A stretch of DNA of 6,205 nucleotides from Solobacterium sp. UBA1789 (lineage in GTDB: Bacteria; Bacillota_I; Bacilli_A; Erysipelotrichales; Erysipelotrichaceae): positions 17,510-23,714 of the forward strand of contig DCGB01000059.1 of the NCBI GenBank assembly GCA_002314515.1, in the 5' to 3' direction. The position numbers and the translations under genes were made by a program. Positions 1 through 5,492 of the stretch are shown here, one piece after another (the first letter of the stretch is position 1; each line of letters opens with the position of its first letter). Below the pieces are notes generated by a model that was not told the DNA's origin, searched no databases, and saw only the letters and a list, made by a program, of their open reading frames with translations.

Positions 1-1139
1 TTCCAAAACCATTGGTTGTTAAAGAGGAACCAAAGGTAGAAGAGAAGGAAGAGCTTTTTGAGCCTCAGATTGATGTTTTATATGAACCGCTTGAAGAAGA
101 GCCGGTTATGCATATTATTGAGAATCCGGCAATTGACTTTGAGGTTGAAGAAGATATAGATGTCGATGAATTCTTTGAGGAAGAAGAAAACGAAGCTTTG
201 CTGGAAGAGGCTTTTGTCAGGGATCTTGAACAGTTGGTCAATACAGAAGAACTGCCAAAGGTTGATATGCCACTTGTTAGAGAGTTTAATGATATCAATC
301 TTGATATTGCCGGTTTCATCATCGATGAAGAAGATGATGATAGTGATGTACAGGAAAAGCTTAAATGGTCTGCCAGACCTGTTAACAACATCGTTGAAGA
401 ACCAATTGATATTGATAATATTGATAGAACCATTGAGCCGCTTCCTATTCATGTTGAAAACTACGTCAACGAAGAATTTGATACTCCAGTTCCAGTAGTA
501 GATATTCCTGAGGAACTTGAGAAGGTCTTGGAAGAAGTTGCTGTTGAAGAAGCTGCTGAAGAGATCGAAGAGGAAGCTGTTGAGGAAGCTGCTGAAGAAG
601 TTCAAGAGGACGTTGTCGAGGAAGCTGAAGAGCCTGCAGGTGCTGAAGAGACTGCTGTGGTTGAAGAAGAAGCAGTTGAAGAAGAACTTGATGATGACGA
701 TTACATCAATTCGCTTATCAGTAATCTCCGTGAAAAGATTTCTAAGGAAGAGTCAGAGCGTAACAATGCCGTTGAGTCAAAGAATGATACTTATCTACGT
801 ATCAATAAGACTTATCCTTATTTGTCCCAGGCTTTTGTTCGTTCAGTTTATGATTTGAAGGATATTGTTTCCAAGCAGTATGCGGTTAATGAGGAAATCA
901 TTCTTCTCCATCGCTTAACTTTTAATAGTGTTGACAGTTTAAGACAGTTTGTTGAGATTGTGATGAATCATGATTATTTTGTTAATGTTGATGAAGACAA
1001 GATGATTGTTGATACCTTTAAGCGTTTTGTTAATACTGATGGCAAGATTCTTACAAATATATTTGAAATAGCTAATCAGGCTAAATTATTAGGCGGTGAC
1101 TATGAGGGTTATCGCGTAATTAAGGAAGATAAAGAATAG
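1..1139 (+). CDS. Glu/Asp-rich protein of unknown function, 5' end cut off by the window edge
   Basis: I do not recognise this gene. The reading frame is open to the left edge (first full codon at 3), so the TTG at 12 is unlikely to be the real start and the gene is 5'-truncated. Numbering from that TTG, residues 1-230 are extremely acidic: I count 89 Asp/Glu against 11 Lys/Arg. They hold scattered prolines, an Ala/Glu/Val 12-residue repeat at about 177-212, and a DDDD run at 227-230. Residues 231-375 have normal composition, look helical, and resemble a folded domain (hydrophobic stretches around 268-315 and 345-360, ending KEDKE). There is no membrane segment, so the visible part is probably cytoplasmic. 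The stop overlaps the Shine-Dalgarno site of the next gene, which suggests co-transcription and coupled translation with the SH3b membrane protein. The reading frame is clearly real; the function is unknown. Confidence 0.8.
   Translation, partial: PKPLVVKEEPKVEEKEELFEPQIDVLYEPLEEEPVMHIIENPAIDFEVEEDIDVDEFFEEEENEALLEEAFVRDLEQLVNTEELPKVDMPLVREFNDINLDIAGFIIDEEDDDSDVQEKLKWSARPVNNIVEEPIDIDNIDRTIEPLPIHVENYVNEEFDTPVPVVDIPEELEKVLEEVAVEEAAEEIEEEAVEEAAEEVQEDVVEEAEEPAGAEETAVVEEEAVEEELDDDDYINSLISNLREKISKEESERNNAVESKNDTYLRINKTYPYLSQAFVRSVYDLKDIVSKQYAVNEEIILLHRLTFNSVDSLRQFVEIVMNHDYFVNVDEDKMIVDTFKRFVNTDGKILTNIFEIANQAKLLGGDYEGYRVIKEDKE
540..611 (+). repeat. Two tandem 36-bp units encoding a 12-residue Ala-Val-Glu repeat
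   Basis: Two adjacent 36-bp units (540-575 and 576-611) encode AVEEAAEEIEEE and AVEEAAEEVQED. Their first 24 bases differ at only two positions, both silent (GAA/GAG). A third, degenerate unit (VVEEAEEPAGAE) follows at 612-647, and a looser AVVEEEAVEE stretch comes after it. This pattern would favour a long charged helix. It probably arose by in-frame tandem duplication, and copy number may vary between strains (inference). Confidence 0.7.
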
Positions 1140-1143
1140 GAGG
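1138..1143 (+). promoter_or_regulatory. Shine-Dalgarno site overlapping the stop codon of the upstream gene
   Basis: A perfect AGGAGG lies 7 nt before the ATG at 1151. Its first two bases are the last two of the TAG stop of the acidic-protein gene, so a terminating ribosome sits on the next initiation site. This fixes the start at 1151 and suggests translational coupling. Confidence 0.85.
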
Positions 1144-1150
1144 CATAATC

Positions 1151-1795
1151 ATGCCAGAAAAGAATCCATACGAAAATCAGAAGAGTAGTGAAATTCCCGG
1201 TTTTGTCAAAGATGTCAATGAGATGATTGACGAAAACGAGAATGTTGAAGAAGACTATGTTGAAAAGAAGTCTGCAAAGAAGTCTACGGCTGTAAAAGTT
1301 AATAAGAGTGTCCTGGTTTTGGGCGCTGTTGTTATTGTTTTACTGCTGGTGGCTTTGGCTGCATCATTGTTCTTTGGTATTTCTCAAAAGAATGCGTTAA
1401 ATGAAAAAACTTTAGCTTATGACAATTTAGTCAGCACAAGTAATGCCAAGATAGCAGATCTTGAGAAGAAGGTTGCTGAATATGTTGCCAAGGAAGAAGA
1501 GGCAAAGAAGAAGGCTGAAGAGGCTAAGGGTAAGACTTATAAGACATTAACTGGTATTAATGTTCGTAAGGCTGCTGGTACGGAAAATGCTTTGGCCGAT
1601 GTCGATTCACTTCCAGACAATATCAAGCTGATGTGTGTTGATGATCGTGAGAATGACAGTCTGTATATTGTACCGAATAGTGTTGTTGAGATTCTGGAGT
1701 TTAAGGAAGTCGATGGCAATACCTGGGGCAGGATTGCAGATAATGCTTGGATTGTCTTGGTTTATAATGGCGAGAATTTTGCCACTGCAGAATAA
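1151..1795 (+). CDS. Single-pass membrane protein with coiled coil and SH3b-like C-terminal domain
   Basis: The protein has 214 residues and starts at an ATG behind a perfect AGGAGG. In order: an acidic cytoplasmic tail (1-37); a lysine-rich patch before the membrane (39-52, EKKSAKKS...KVNK-like); one hydrophobic segment (about 53-76); a charged Lys/Glu/Ala coiled-coil stretch (about 80-128); and a beta-rich C-terminal domain (about 130-214). That domain starts with GINVRKAAGTENA and ends with SVVEILEF...GNTWGRI...AWIVL. These resemble the first strand (xNVRxGPGT) and the later strands (V.VLE..G.W..V....GWV) of bacterial SH3 domains, with about 25 extra residues between them. There is no cleavable signal peptide. 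The positive-inside rule puts the N-terminus in the cytoplasm and the SH3b domain outside. SH3b domains commonly bind cell-wall peptides, so a role at the wall is an inference. It probably works with the acidic protein encoded just upstream. Confidence 0.8.
   Translation: MPEKNPYENQKSSEIPGFVKDVNEMIDENENVEEDYVEKKSAKKSTAVKVNKSVLVLGAVVIVLLLVALAASLFFGISQKNALNEKTLAYDNLVSTSNAKIADLEKKVAEYVAKEEEAKKKAEEAKGKTYKTLTGINVRKAAGTENALADVDSLPDNIKLMCVDDRENDSLYIVPNSVVEILEFKEVDGNTWGRIADNAWIVLVYNGENFATAE
1763..1768 (+). promoter_or_regulatory. Possible internal -10 box (TATAAT) ahead of the nucleotidase gene
   Basis: An exact TATAAT lies inside the 3' end of the SH3b gene, 56 nt before the ATG at 1824. No good -35 box sits 16-18 nt upstream, and the hexamer may simply encode protein. 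A start near 1775 would put the hairpin at 1794-1815 into a short 5' leader. Weak evidence only. Confidence 0.22.
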
Positions 1796-1815
1796 AGGCG
1801 CTTAGGCGCTTTTTT
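1794..1815 (+). terminator. Hairpin terminator/attenuator between the SH3b and nucleotidase genes
   Basis: AAAGGCGC (1794-1801) pairs with GCGCTTTT (1806-1813) around a TTAG loop (1802-1805), giving four G-C pairs, one G-U and three A-U. The stem runs into a six-T tract (1810-1815). It begins inside the TAA stop of the SH3b gene. The shape is that of an intrinsic terminator. The GGAG ribosome-binding site of the next gene begins at the base after the last T, so any read-through message carries the hairpin directly beside its initiation site. Confidence 0.7.
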
Positions 1816-1823
1816 GGAGTTTT

Positions 1824-3290
1824 ATGGGCAATATCCGATTAACTTTGTTGCATTCAAATGATTTCCATGGCGCTTTTCTGCCAGAGGAGAAGGATGGTAA
1901 AAAATGGGGCGGCGTCTCTTACCTTTCTTCATATTTGAATGATGTCAGAGTTGAGGAGGATAATGTAATTTATGCCATTGCCGGCGATTTATTTCGTGGC
2001 AGTGTTATTGATTCGGAATTTAAGGGTCTTGCGACCATCGAAATAATGAATTATTTGCGTCCTGATGTTGTGACTGTTGGTAATCATGAGGTCGATTATG
2101 GTGTTGGTCATCTTTTATTTCTGGAAAAATGTGCCCGTTTTCCTATTATCAATGCCAATCTGTTTGTTAAGTCGAGTTATTCCCGTCTTTTTGTCCCTTA
2201 TAAGATTATTAAGCGTGAGGGTTTGAATATCATGTTTATTGGTGTGCTGACAGAAGAAGTGCTGTCGCAGACTAAGCAGGAAGATATCATTGGTTCTTTT
2301 GTAGATATCAAGGAGGCCAGGAAAGAAATTGGGGTCATCATTGATAACTATAAGACAACAAAGATTGATTATACGGTTTTATTGACACATATTGGTTTTG
2401 AGCAGGATAAGCAGCTGGCTATGTTATTTGATAAGGATGATGGTATTGATCTGATTATTGGTGGCCATTCGCATACTTTATTGAAGGAACCGGTATATGT
2501 CAATAATATTCCTATCGTACAGGCAGGAATGAATACAGATCATCTTGGTCGCTTTGATTTAGAGTTTTCAGACAATGACCATAAATTAGTTAAAAGTGAG
2601 TATCAGTTAATTGATATCAATGAGGATAATTGTCATAATGATCGTTTACTGGATGAGATTATTGATGATTATAAGGAGGAAACGGATAAGAAATATCAGC
2701 GTATAGTAGGCTATTTCAAGCGTCCTCTTACGCATCCTTCAAGAATTGGGGAGAGCGAACTTGGTAATCTTTTTGCCGATCTGATGCAAGAGGATTCGAG
2801 TTTTGATATCATGTTGTTTGCATCGGGTTCAATCAGACAGAAGGAATTGGGTCCGGTTGTTACTTATCAGCGCTTACTGGAATGTTTGCCTTTTATTGAT
2901 CCGGTTTATATGCTGGAGGTTAAGGGTGAGCAGTTCAGGAAAATGATGCTGTTTATGTTGCGTGATGAGGCCTTTGAGACCGGTTCACATACCGAGTTTT
3001 ATCAGGTATCCCGGGGTCTTAGAATGGTTTATAGTAAAAAGAACCATGAGTTTAGAGAATTTAAATTCAATGGCCAGGATATTAAAGATGATGATGTGCT
3101 GAAGATTGCTTTACATGGCTATCATTACAATAACTTTTCAAAATTCTTTAATGTTGATTTTGCGGAAGTTTGTCTAAATAAGCGACCACGCAAGGTTATC
3201 AATGAGTGTATTTCCGTTATTGAAGAAATGTTAGGCGACAAATATAATGTTGATTCGGCTGTTGAGGGTAGAATAGTAATAGAAGACTGA
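1824..3290 (+). CDS. Signal-less 5'-nucleotidase / UDP-sugar hydrolase family metallophosphoesterase
   Basis: The protein has 488 residues with the two-domain layout of the UshA/5'-nucleotidase family. The N-terminal metallophosphoesterase domain (about 4-250) has every metal-ligand motif: NDFHG (D13, H15), GDLFRGS (D55), GNHEVDYG (N87 and the catalytic-type H88), TH at 188-189, and GGHSH (H215, H217). The C-terminal nucleotide-binding domain (about 295-485) has ESELGNLFADLMQ (310-322), SGSIR (334-338) and TYQRLLECLPF (347-357). Family members hydrolyse 5'-nucleotides or UDP-sugars and most are exported. This one begins MGNIRLTLLHSN with no signal peptide, so it should be cytoplasmic, like the Bacillus YunD group. 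The usual NGG.IR motif is altered to ASGSIR, and the glycine-rich GGDG loop is replaced by a GYHYNNF segment (432-438), probably a subfamily trait. The start has a GGAG only 4 nt upstream. The stop overlaps the ribosome-binding site of murA, so the two are likely co-transcribed. The exact substrate is unknown. Confidence 0.88.
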   Translation: MGNIRLTLLHSNDFHGAFLPEEKDGKKWGGVSYLSSYLNDVRVEEDNVIYAIAGDLFRGSVIDSEFKGLATIEIMNYLRPDVVTVGNHEVDYGVGHLLFLEKCARFPIINANLFVKSSYSRLFVPYKIIKREGLNIMFIGVLTEEVLSQTKQEDIIGSFVDIKEARKEIGVIIDNYKTTKIDYTVLLTHIGFEQDKQLAMLFDKDDGIDLIIGGHSHTLLKEPVYVNNIPIVQAGMNTDHLGRFDLEFSDNDHKLVKSEYQLIDINEDNCHNDRLLDEIIDDYKEETDKKYQRIVGYFKRPLTHPSRIGESELGNLFADLMQEDSSFDIMLFASGSIRQKELGPVVTYQRLLECLPFIDPVYMLEVKGEQFRKMMLFMLRDEAFETGSHTEFYQVSRGLRMVYSKKNHEFREFKFNGQDIKDDDVLKIALHGYHYNNFSKFFNVDFAEVCLNKRPRKVINECISVIEEMLGDKYNVDSAVEGRIVIED

Positions 3291-3299
3291 GGTGTCCAT

Positions 3300-4550
3300 A
3301 TGAATGAAATTATTCGAATAAGAGGCGGTAAGCGCTTAAGCGGTGAAGTAAAGATTTCTTCCAGTAAGAATGCTGCAGTTGCGATTTTGCCAGCTGTTGT
3401 TATGGCAAGTGAGATTGTAAAATTATATGATGTCCCTCATATTGAGGATATTAATATTCTGATTTCTTTGCTTAGAAAACTTAATATCAAGGTTGATGTT
3501 GATGGTGATAATCTGACTATTGATCCAACGGATATTCAGAATATTGTTTTGGATGATTCAGGTGTTACCAAGCTTAGAGCTTCTTATTATTTTATGGGTG
3601 CTCTACTTGGCCGTTATAAAAAAGTCAAGATGTTGTATCCAGGTGGCTGTGATTTGGGTCCCAGACCAATTGATTTGCATCTTAAGGGTTTTGAGGCCTT
3701 GGGTGCAAAGGTTAAGACTTATGATGGCATGATTGAAATTACAGCTGATGAGCTCAGGGGTGATGAGATTTATCTGGATATTGCTTCGGTTGGGGCAACA
3801 ATAAATATCATGCTGGCAGCTACTTTTGCCCAGGGTCGGACAACTATTCAGAATGCAGCCAAGGAACCGGAGATCATTGATCTTTCCAGTATGTTAAATA
3901 AGATGGGTGCCAGGATCCGTGGTGCTGGTACCAGTGAAATCAATATCGATGGTGTCAGACGTCTAAAAGGATGCATCCATGATATTATTCCTGATCGTAT
4001 TGAAGCTGGTACTTATATCATTATGGCAGCTGCCATGGGTAATAATGTCAGAGTTGATAATGTCATTCCTCAGCATATCGAGTCTTTGCTGATGAAGCTG
4101 GAAGAAATGGGTGTTAAGATGGAAGTCGGCAGTGATTATGTATTAGTTAAGGGTTATGATGAACTAAAGCCGGTAGATATCAAGACTTTGACTTTCCCGG
4201 GTTTTGCGACCGATTTACAGCAGCCGATTACACCACTGCTGGCTATTGCCAACGGTGATTCTCATGTTGTTGAAACAATCTATGTCAAGCGATTTAAGCA
4301 TTGTCATGAGTTAAATAAGATGGGAGCTGATATTGAGGTTCATGAGCCTTCAAACACTATCCATGGCCCTTGTAAGCTCCATGGTGCCAATATTACGGCA
4401 ACTGACTTGCGCTGTGGTGCTTCTCTGGTTATTGCAGCCTTAATGGCTGAGGGTGAGACGGTTATTTCCGATGCTTACCACATTTATCGCGGTTATGATT
4501 CAATTGCCCAGAAGTTACGTAATCTGGGTGCTGATATTGCTGAAGATTAG
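3300..4550 (+). CDS. murA: UDP-N-acetylglucosamine 1-carboxyvinyltransferase (MurA2/MurZ type)
   Basis: This enzyme transfers enolpyruvyl from phosphoenolpyruvate to UDP-GlcNAc, the first committed step of peptidoglycan synthesis, in the cytoplasm. The 416 residues are full length for the family. Visible landmarks: K23-N24 (substrate site), R93 in KLRASYYFMGALLGR, the catalytic loop PGGCDLGPRPID with nucleophile C117 and R122, PDRIEAGTY (D232), the general base D305 in FPGFATDLQQ, and R397 in YHIYRGYD. C117 is the cysteine attacked by fosfomycin; the resistant Asp variant is not present. The RASYYFMG motif resembles Bacillus MurAB/MurZ more than MurAA (RASIxxMGP), so the genome may hold a second murA copy. 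The ATG follows GAGGTG (3289-3294) by 5 nt, and this site overlaps the TGA of the nucleotidase gene, implying one message. The downstream order rpmE-tdk-prfA also matches the murZ neighbourhood of Bacillus. Confidence 0.97.
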   Translation: MNEIIRIRGGKRLSGEVKISSSKNAAVAILPAVVMASEIVKLYDVPHIEDINILISLLRKLNIKVDVDGDNLTIDPTDIQNIVLDDSGVTKLRASYYFMGALLGRYKKVKMLYPGGCDLGPRPIDLHLKGFEALGAKVKTYDGMIEITADELRGDEIYLDIASVGATINIMLAATFAQGRTTIQNAAKEPEIIDLSSMLNKMGARIRGAGTSEINIDGVRRLKGCIHDIIPDRIEAGTYIIMAAAMGNNVRVDNVIPQHIESLLMKLEEMGVKMEVGSDYVLVKGYDELKPVDIKTLTFPGFATDLQQPITPLLAIANGDSHVVETIYVKRFKHCHELNKMGADIEVHEPSNTIHGPCKLHGANITATDLRCGASLVIAALMAEGETVISDAYHIYRGYDSIAQKLRNLGADIAED

Positions 4551-4558
4551 TTATTTAC

Positions 4559-4574
4559 AAAGCAATAGCTTTTT
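4559..4574 (+). terminator. Weak hairpin terminator after murA
   Basis: AAAGC (4559-4563) pairs with GCTTT (4568-4572) around an AATA loop, and the T-run extends to 4574. It lies 8 nt after the murA stop. The stem has only 5 bp with two G-C pairs, so termination would be partial at best. Confidence 0.4.
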
Positions 4575-4584
4575 GATATGCTTA

Positions 4585-4596
4585 TAAGGTACCTTA
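4585..4596. repeat. Perfect 12-bp palindrome TAAGGTACCTTA
   Basis: This is an uninterrupted self-complementary sequence in the murA-rpmE gap. With no loop it cannot form a useful hairpin by itself. It is either an operator-like site for a dimeric protein, or its CCTTA half takes part in the leader stem described at 4592-4632. I do not know a regulator with this consensus. Confidence 0.5.
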
Positions 4597-4648
4597 AAAA
4601 TAACTTACTTTAAGTTGACAGGATACTTAAGGCGGAAGGAGAAGGAAA
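4592..4648 (+). promoter_or_regulatory. Candidate structured 5' leader of rpmE
   Basis: The untranslated region before rpmE can fold into two stacked helices. The outer stem CCTTAA (4592-4597) pairs with TTAAGG (4627-4632). An inner hairpin AACTT (4602-4606) pairs with AAGTT (4612-4616), loop ACTTT. The internal loop between them is lopsided: about 3-4 nt on the left and about 10 nt on the right (GACAGGATAC). A purine-rich Shine-Dalgarno stretch follows (AAGGAG 4636-4641, 7 nt before the ATG). CCTT at 4592-4595 could instead pair with AAGG of the Shine-Dalgarno site (4636-4639), giving a possible on/off switch. Ribosomal-protein leaders upstream of L31 genes have been proposed in Firmicutes; whether this one matches that class cannot be decided here. 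A weak promoter (TTGATA 4573-4578, TAAAAA 4595-4600) would start transcription within the structure and argue against it. Confidence 0.38.
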
Positions 4649-4861
4649 ATGAAGAAAGATATTCATCCAGCTTATCACAAGGTTACAGTAACTTGTGTAG
4701 GTTGCGGCGCTCAGTTCGAAACTGGTTCAACAGTAAAGGGTGATGAAATCAGAGTTGATACTTGCTCAAATTGTCATCCATTCTATACCGGCAGACAGAG
4801 ATTTACAGCTGCACAGGGACGTATTGAGAAGTTCAACAAAAAATATGGCCTTAAAAAATAG
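4649..4861 (+). CDS. rpmE: 50S ribosomal protein L31, zinc-binding type
   Basis: This 70-residue protein is the normal length for L31, a small protein at the bridge between the 50S central protuberance and the 30S head. It opens with the family signature MKKDIHPAYHKVTVTC. Four cysteines in two CxxC pairs (C16/C19 and C39/C42) form the zinc site, so this is the zinc-binding (RpmE, C+) form and not the Cys-less form induced under zinc shortage. SNCHPFYTGRQRF (40-52) and the basic tail FNKKYGLKK are also typical. The ATG has AAGGAG 7 nt upstream. The gene sits between murA and tdk as in Bacillus, but without rho before it. Its stop codon is part of a strong terminator, so much of its message is probably monocistronic, as expected for an abundant ribosomal protein. 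A leader structure may control it. Confidence 0.97.
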   Translation: MKKDIHPAYHKVTVTCVGCGAQFETGSTVKGDEIRVDTCSNCHPFYTGRQRFTAAQGRIEKFNKKYGLKK

Positions 4862-4881
4862 GGGAATTTCCCTTATTTTTT
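4853..4881 (+). terminator. Strong hairpin terminator overlapping the rpmE stop codon
   Basis: An A6 run, TA and GGGG (4853-4864) plus A4865 pair with T4869, CCC, TTA and six T (4870-4881) around an ATT loop (4866-4868), giving a 13-bp stem with a single G-U pair. The 3' T6 tract completes the intrinsic terminator form, and the matching A6 on the left arm would let it act on the opposite strand too. It uses the last codons and the TAG of rpmE. Only 17 nt separate it from the tdk start, so tdk and prfA rely on read-through or on an unseen promoter within rpmE. Confidence 0.82.
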
Positions 4882-4898
4882 GTCTCTAGGAAAGAATT

Positions 4899-5492
4899 AT
4901 GTATCAGAGTTATAAAGACGGATGGGTTGAGGTTATTTGCGGTTGTATGTTTGCCGGCAAAACCGAAGAACTGATCAGAAGAGTAAGAGTATTATCATAT
5001 GCCAAAAAGGAAATACTGGTATTTAAACCGGTAATTGATAATCGCTATTCAACTGATGAAGTTGTTTCACATGCCAATTCCCGGATAAAAAGTATTGCAG
5101 TATCTGCAGCTGGACAGATCAGAGATTATGTCAAAGATGGTGTACAGGTTGTCGCAATCGATGAAATTCAGTTTTTTGATGATGAAATCTGTGATATCTG
5201 CAACGAATTAGCTGACAAGGGCATCAGGGTTATTGCTGCCGGTTTGGATACGGATTTTAAGGGTGAGCCCTTTGGTCCAATGCCAAAGCTGATTACGAAG
5301 GCAGAATTTGTTACCAAATTAGCTGCTGTCTGCAACAAATGTGGTGCTCCAGCAACCAGAACTCAGCGAATTATTAATGGTCGTCCGGCTTCTTATGACG
5401 ATCCCATCATTCTGGTCGGTGCTTCAGAATCATATGAGGCCCGTTGCCGACACTGTCATGAGGTTTTAAATAAACCGCGGAAGGAGAAATAA
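4899..5492 (+). CDS. tdk: Thymidine kinase (type II, zinc-containing)
   Basis: The enzyme phosphorylates thymidine to dTMP with ATP in the pyrimidine salvage pathway, in the cytoplasm. The 197 residues match the family length. Motifs in order: P-loop GCMFAGKT (15-22), FKPVIDNRYS (42-51), the Walker-B-like DEIQFF with the catalytic-type E89 (88-93), AAGLDTDFKGEPFG (113-126), the zinc cysteines C145/C148 and C183/C186, and the lasso/substrate region ILVGASESYEARC (171-183), where Y179 should contact the thymine ring through the backbone. The P-loop has Cys16 and Ala19 in place of the commoner Pro/Ser and Ser; this should be tolerated. The ATG at 4899 follows AGGA (4888-4891) by 7 nt. The stop TAA shares its last base with the ATG of prfA. 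This is the tdk-prfA pair seen in many Bacillota. Confidence 0.97.
   Translation: MYQSYKDGWVEVICGCMFAGKTEELIRRVRVLSYAKKEILVFKPVIDNRYSTDEVVSHANSRIKSIAVSAAGQIRDYVKDGVQVVAIDEIQFFDDEICDICNELADKGIRVIAAGLDTDFKGEPFGPMPKLITKAEFVTKLAAVCNKCGAPATRTQRIINGRPASYDDPIILVGASESYEARCRHCHEVLNKPRKEK
5481..5486 (+). promoter_or_regulatory. Shine-Dalgarno site of prfA inside the tdk coding sequence
   Basis: AAGGAG lies within the last codons of tdk, 5 nt before the prfA ATG at 5492. The TAATG junction overlaps stop and start by one base. This decides the prfA start and points to translational coupling between the two genes. Confidence 0.85.

Noticed and set aside
12..14. TTG at 12 as the true start of the first gene
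   Set aside because: The frame is open upstream to the window edge and no ribosome-binding site can be seen in the 11 available bases.
65..605. Two antisense open frames (65-433 and 78-605), one Ser-rich and one Phe/Asn-rich
   Set aside because: They are the mirror image of Glu/Asp codons in the acidic gene (GAA/GAT read backwards as TTC/ATC), with no ribosome-binding site and low-complexity composition.
160..858. Forward out-of-frame open frames rich in Lys/Leu/Arg (160-498 and 517-858)
   Set aside because: They are frame-shifted readings of the GAAGAAG-rich repeats and fully overlap the long real frame.
931..936. TTGACA inside the acidic gene
   Set aside because: The sequence 16-18 nt downstream has no acceptable -10 box, and it lies inside coding sequence far from the next start.
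1537..1719. Antisense frame within the SH3b gene
   Set aside because: It has no ribosome-binding site, no recognisable motif, and fully overlaps a well-supported gene.
3520..3732. Short + strand frame inside murA
   Set aside because: It overlaps the conserved catalytic region of murA in another frame and has no sign of its own initiation site.
4615..4620. TTGACA as a consensus -35 box before rpmE
   Set aside because: The position 17 nt downstream (4638-4643) is the Shine-Dalgarno purine run, not a -10 box, and a start there would leave no leader. The bases are better explained as the end of the inner leader hairpin.
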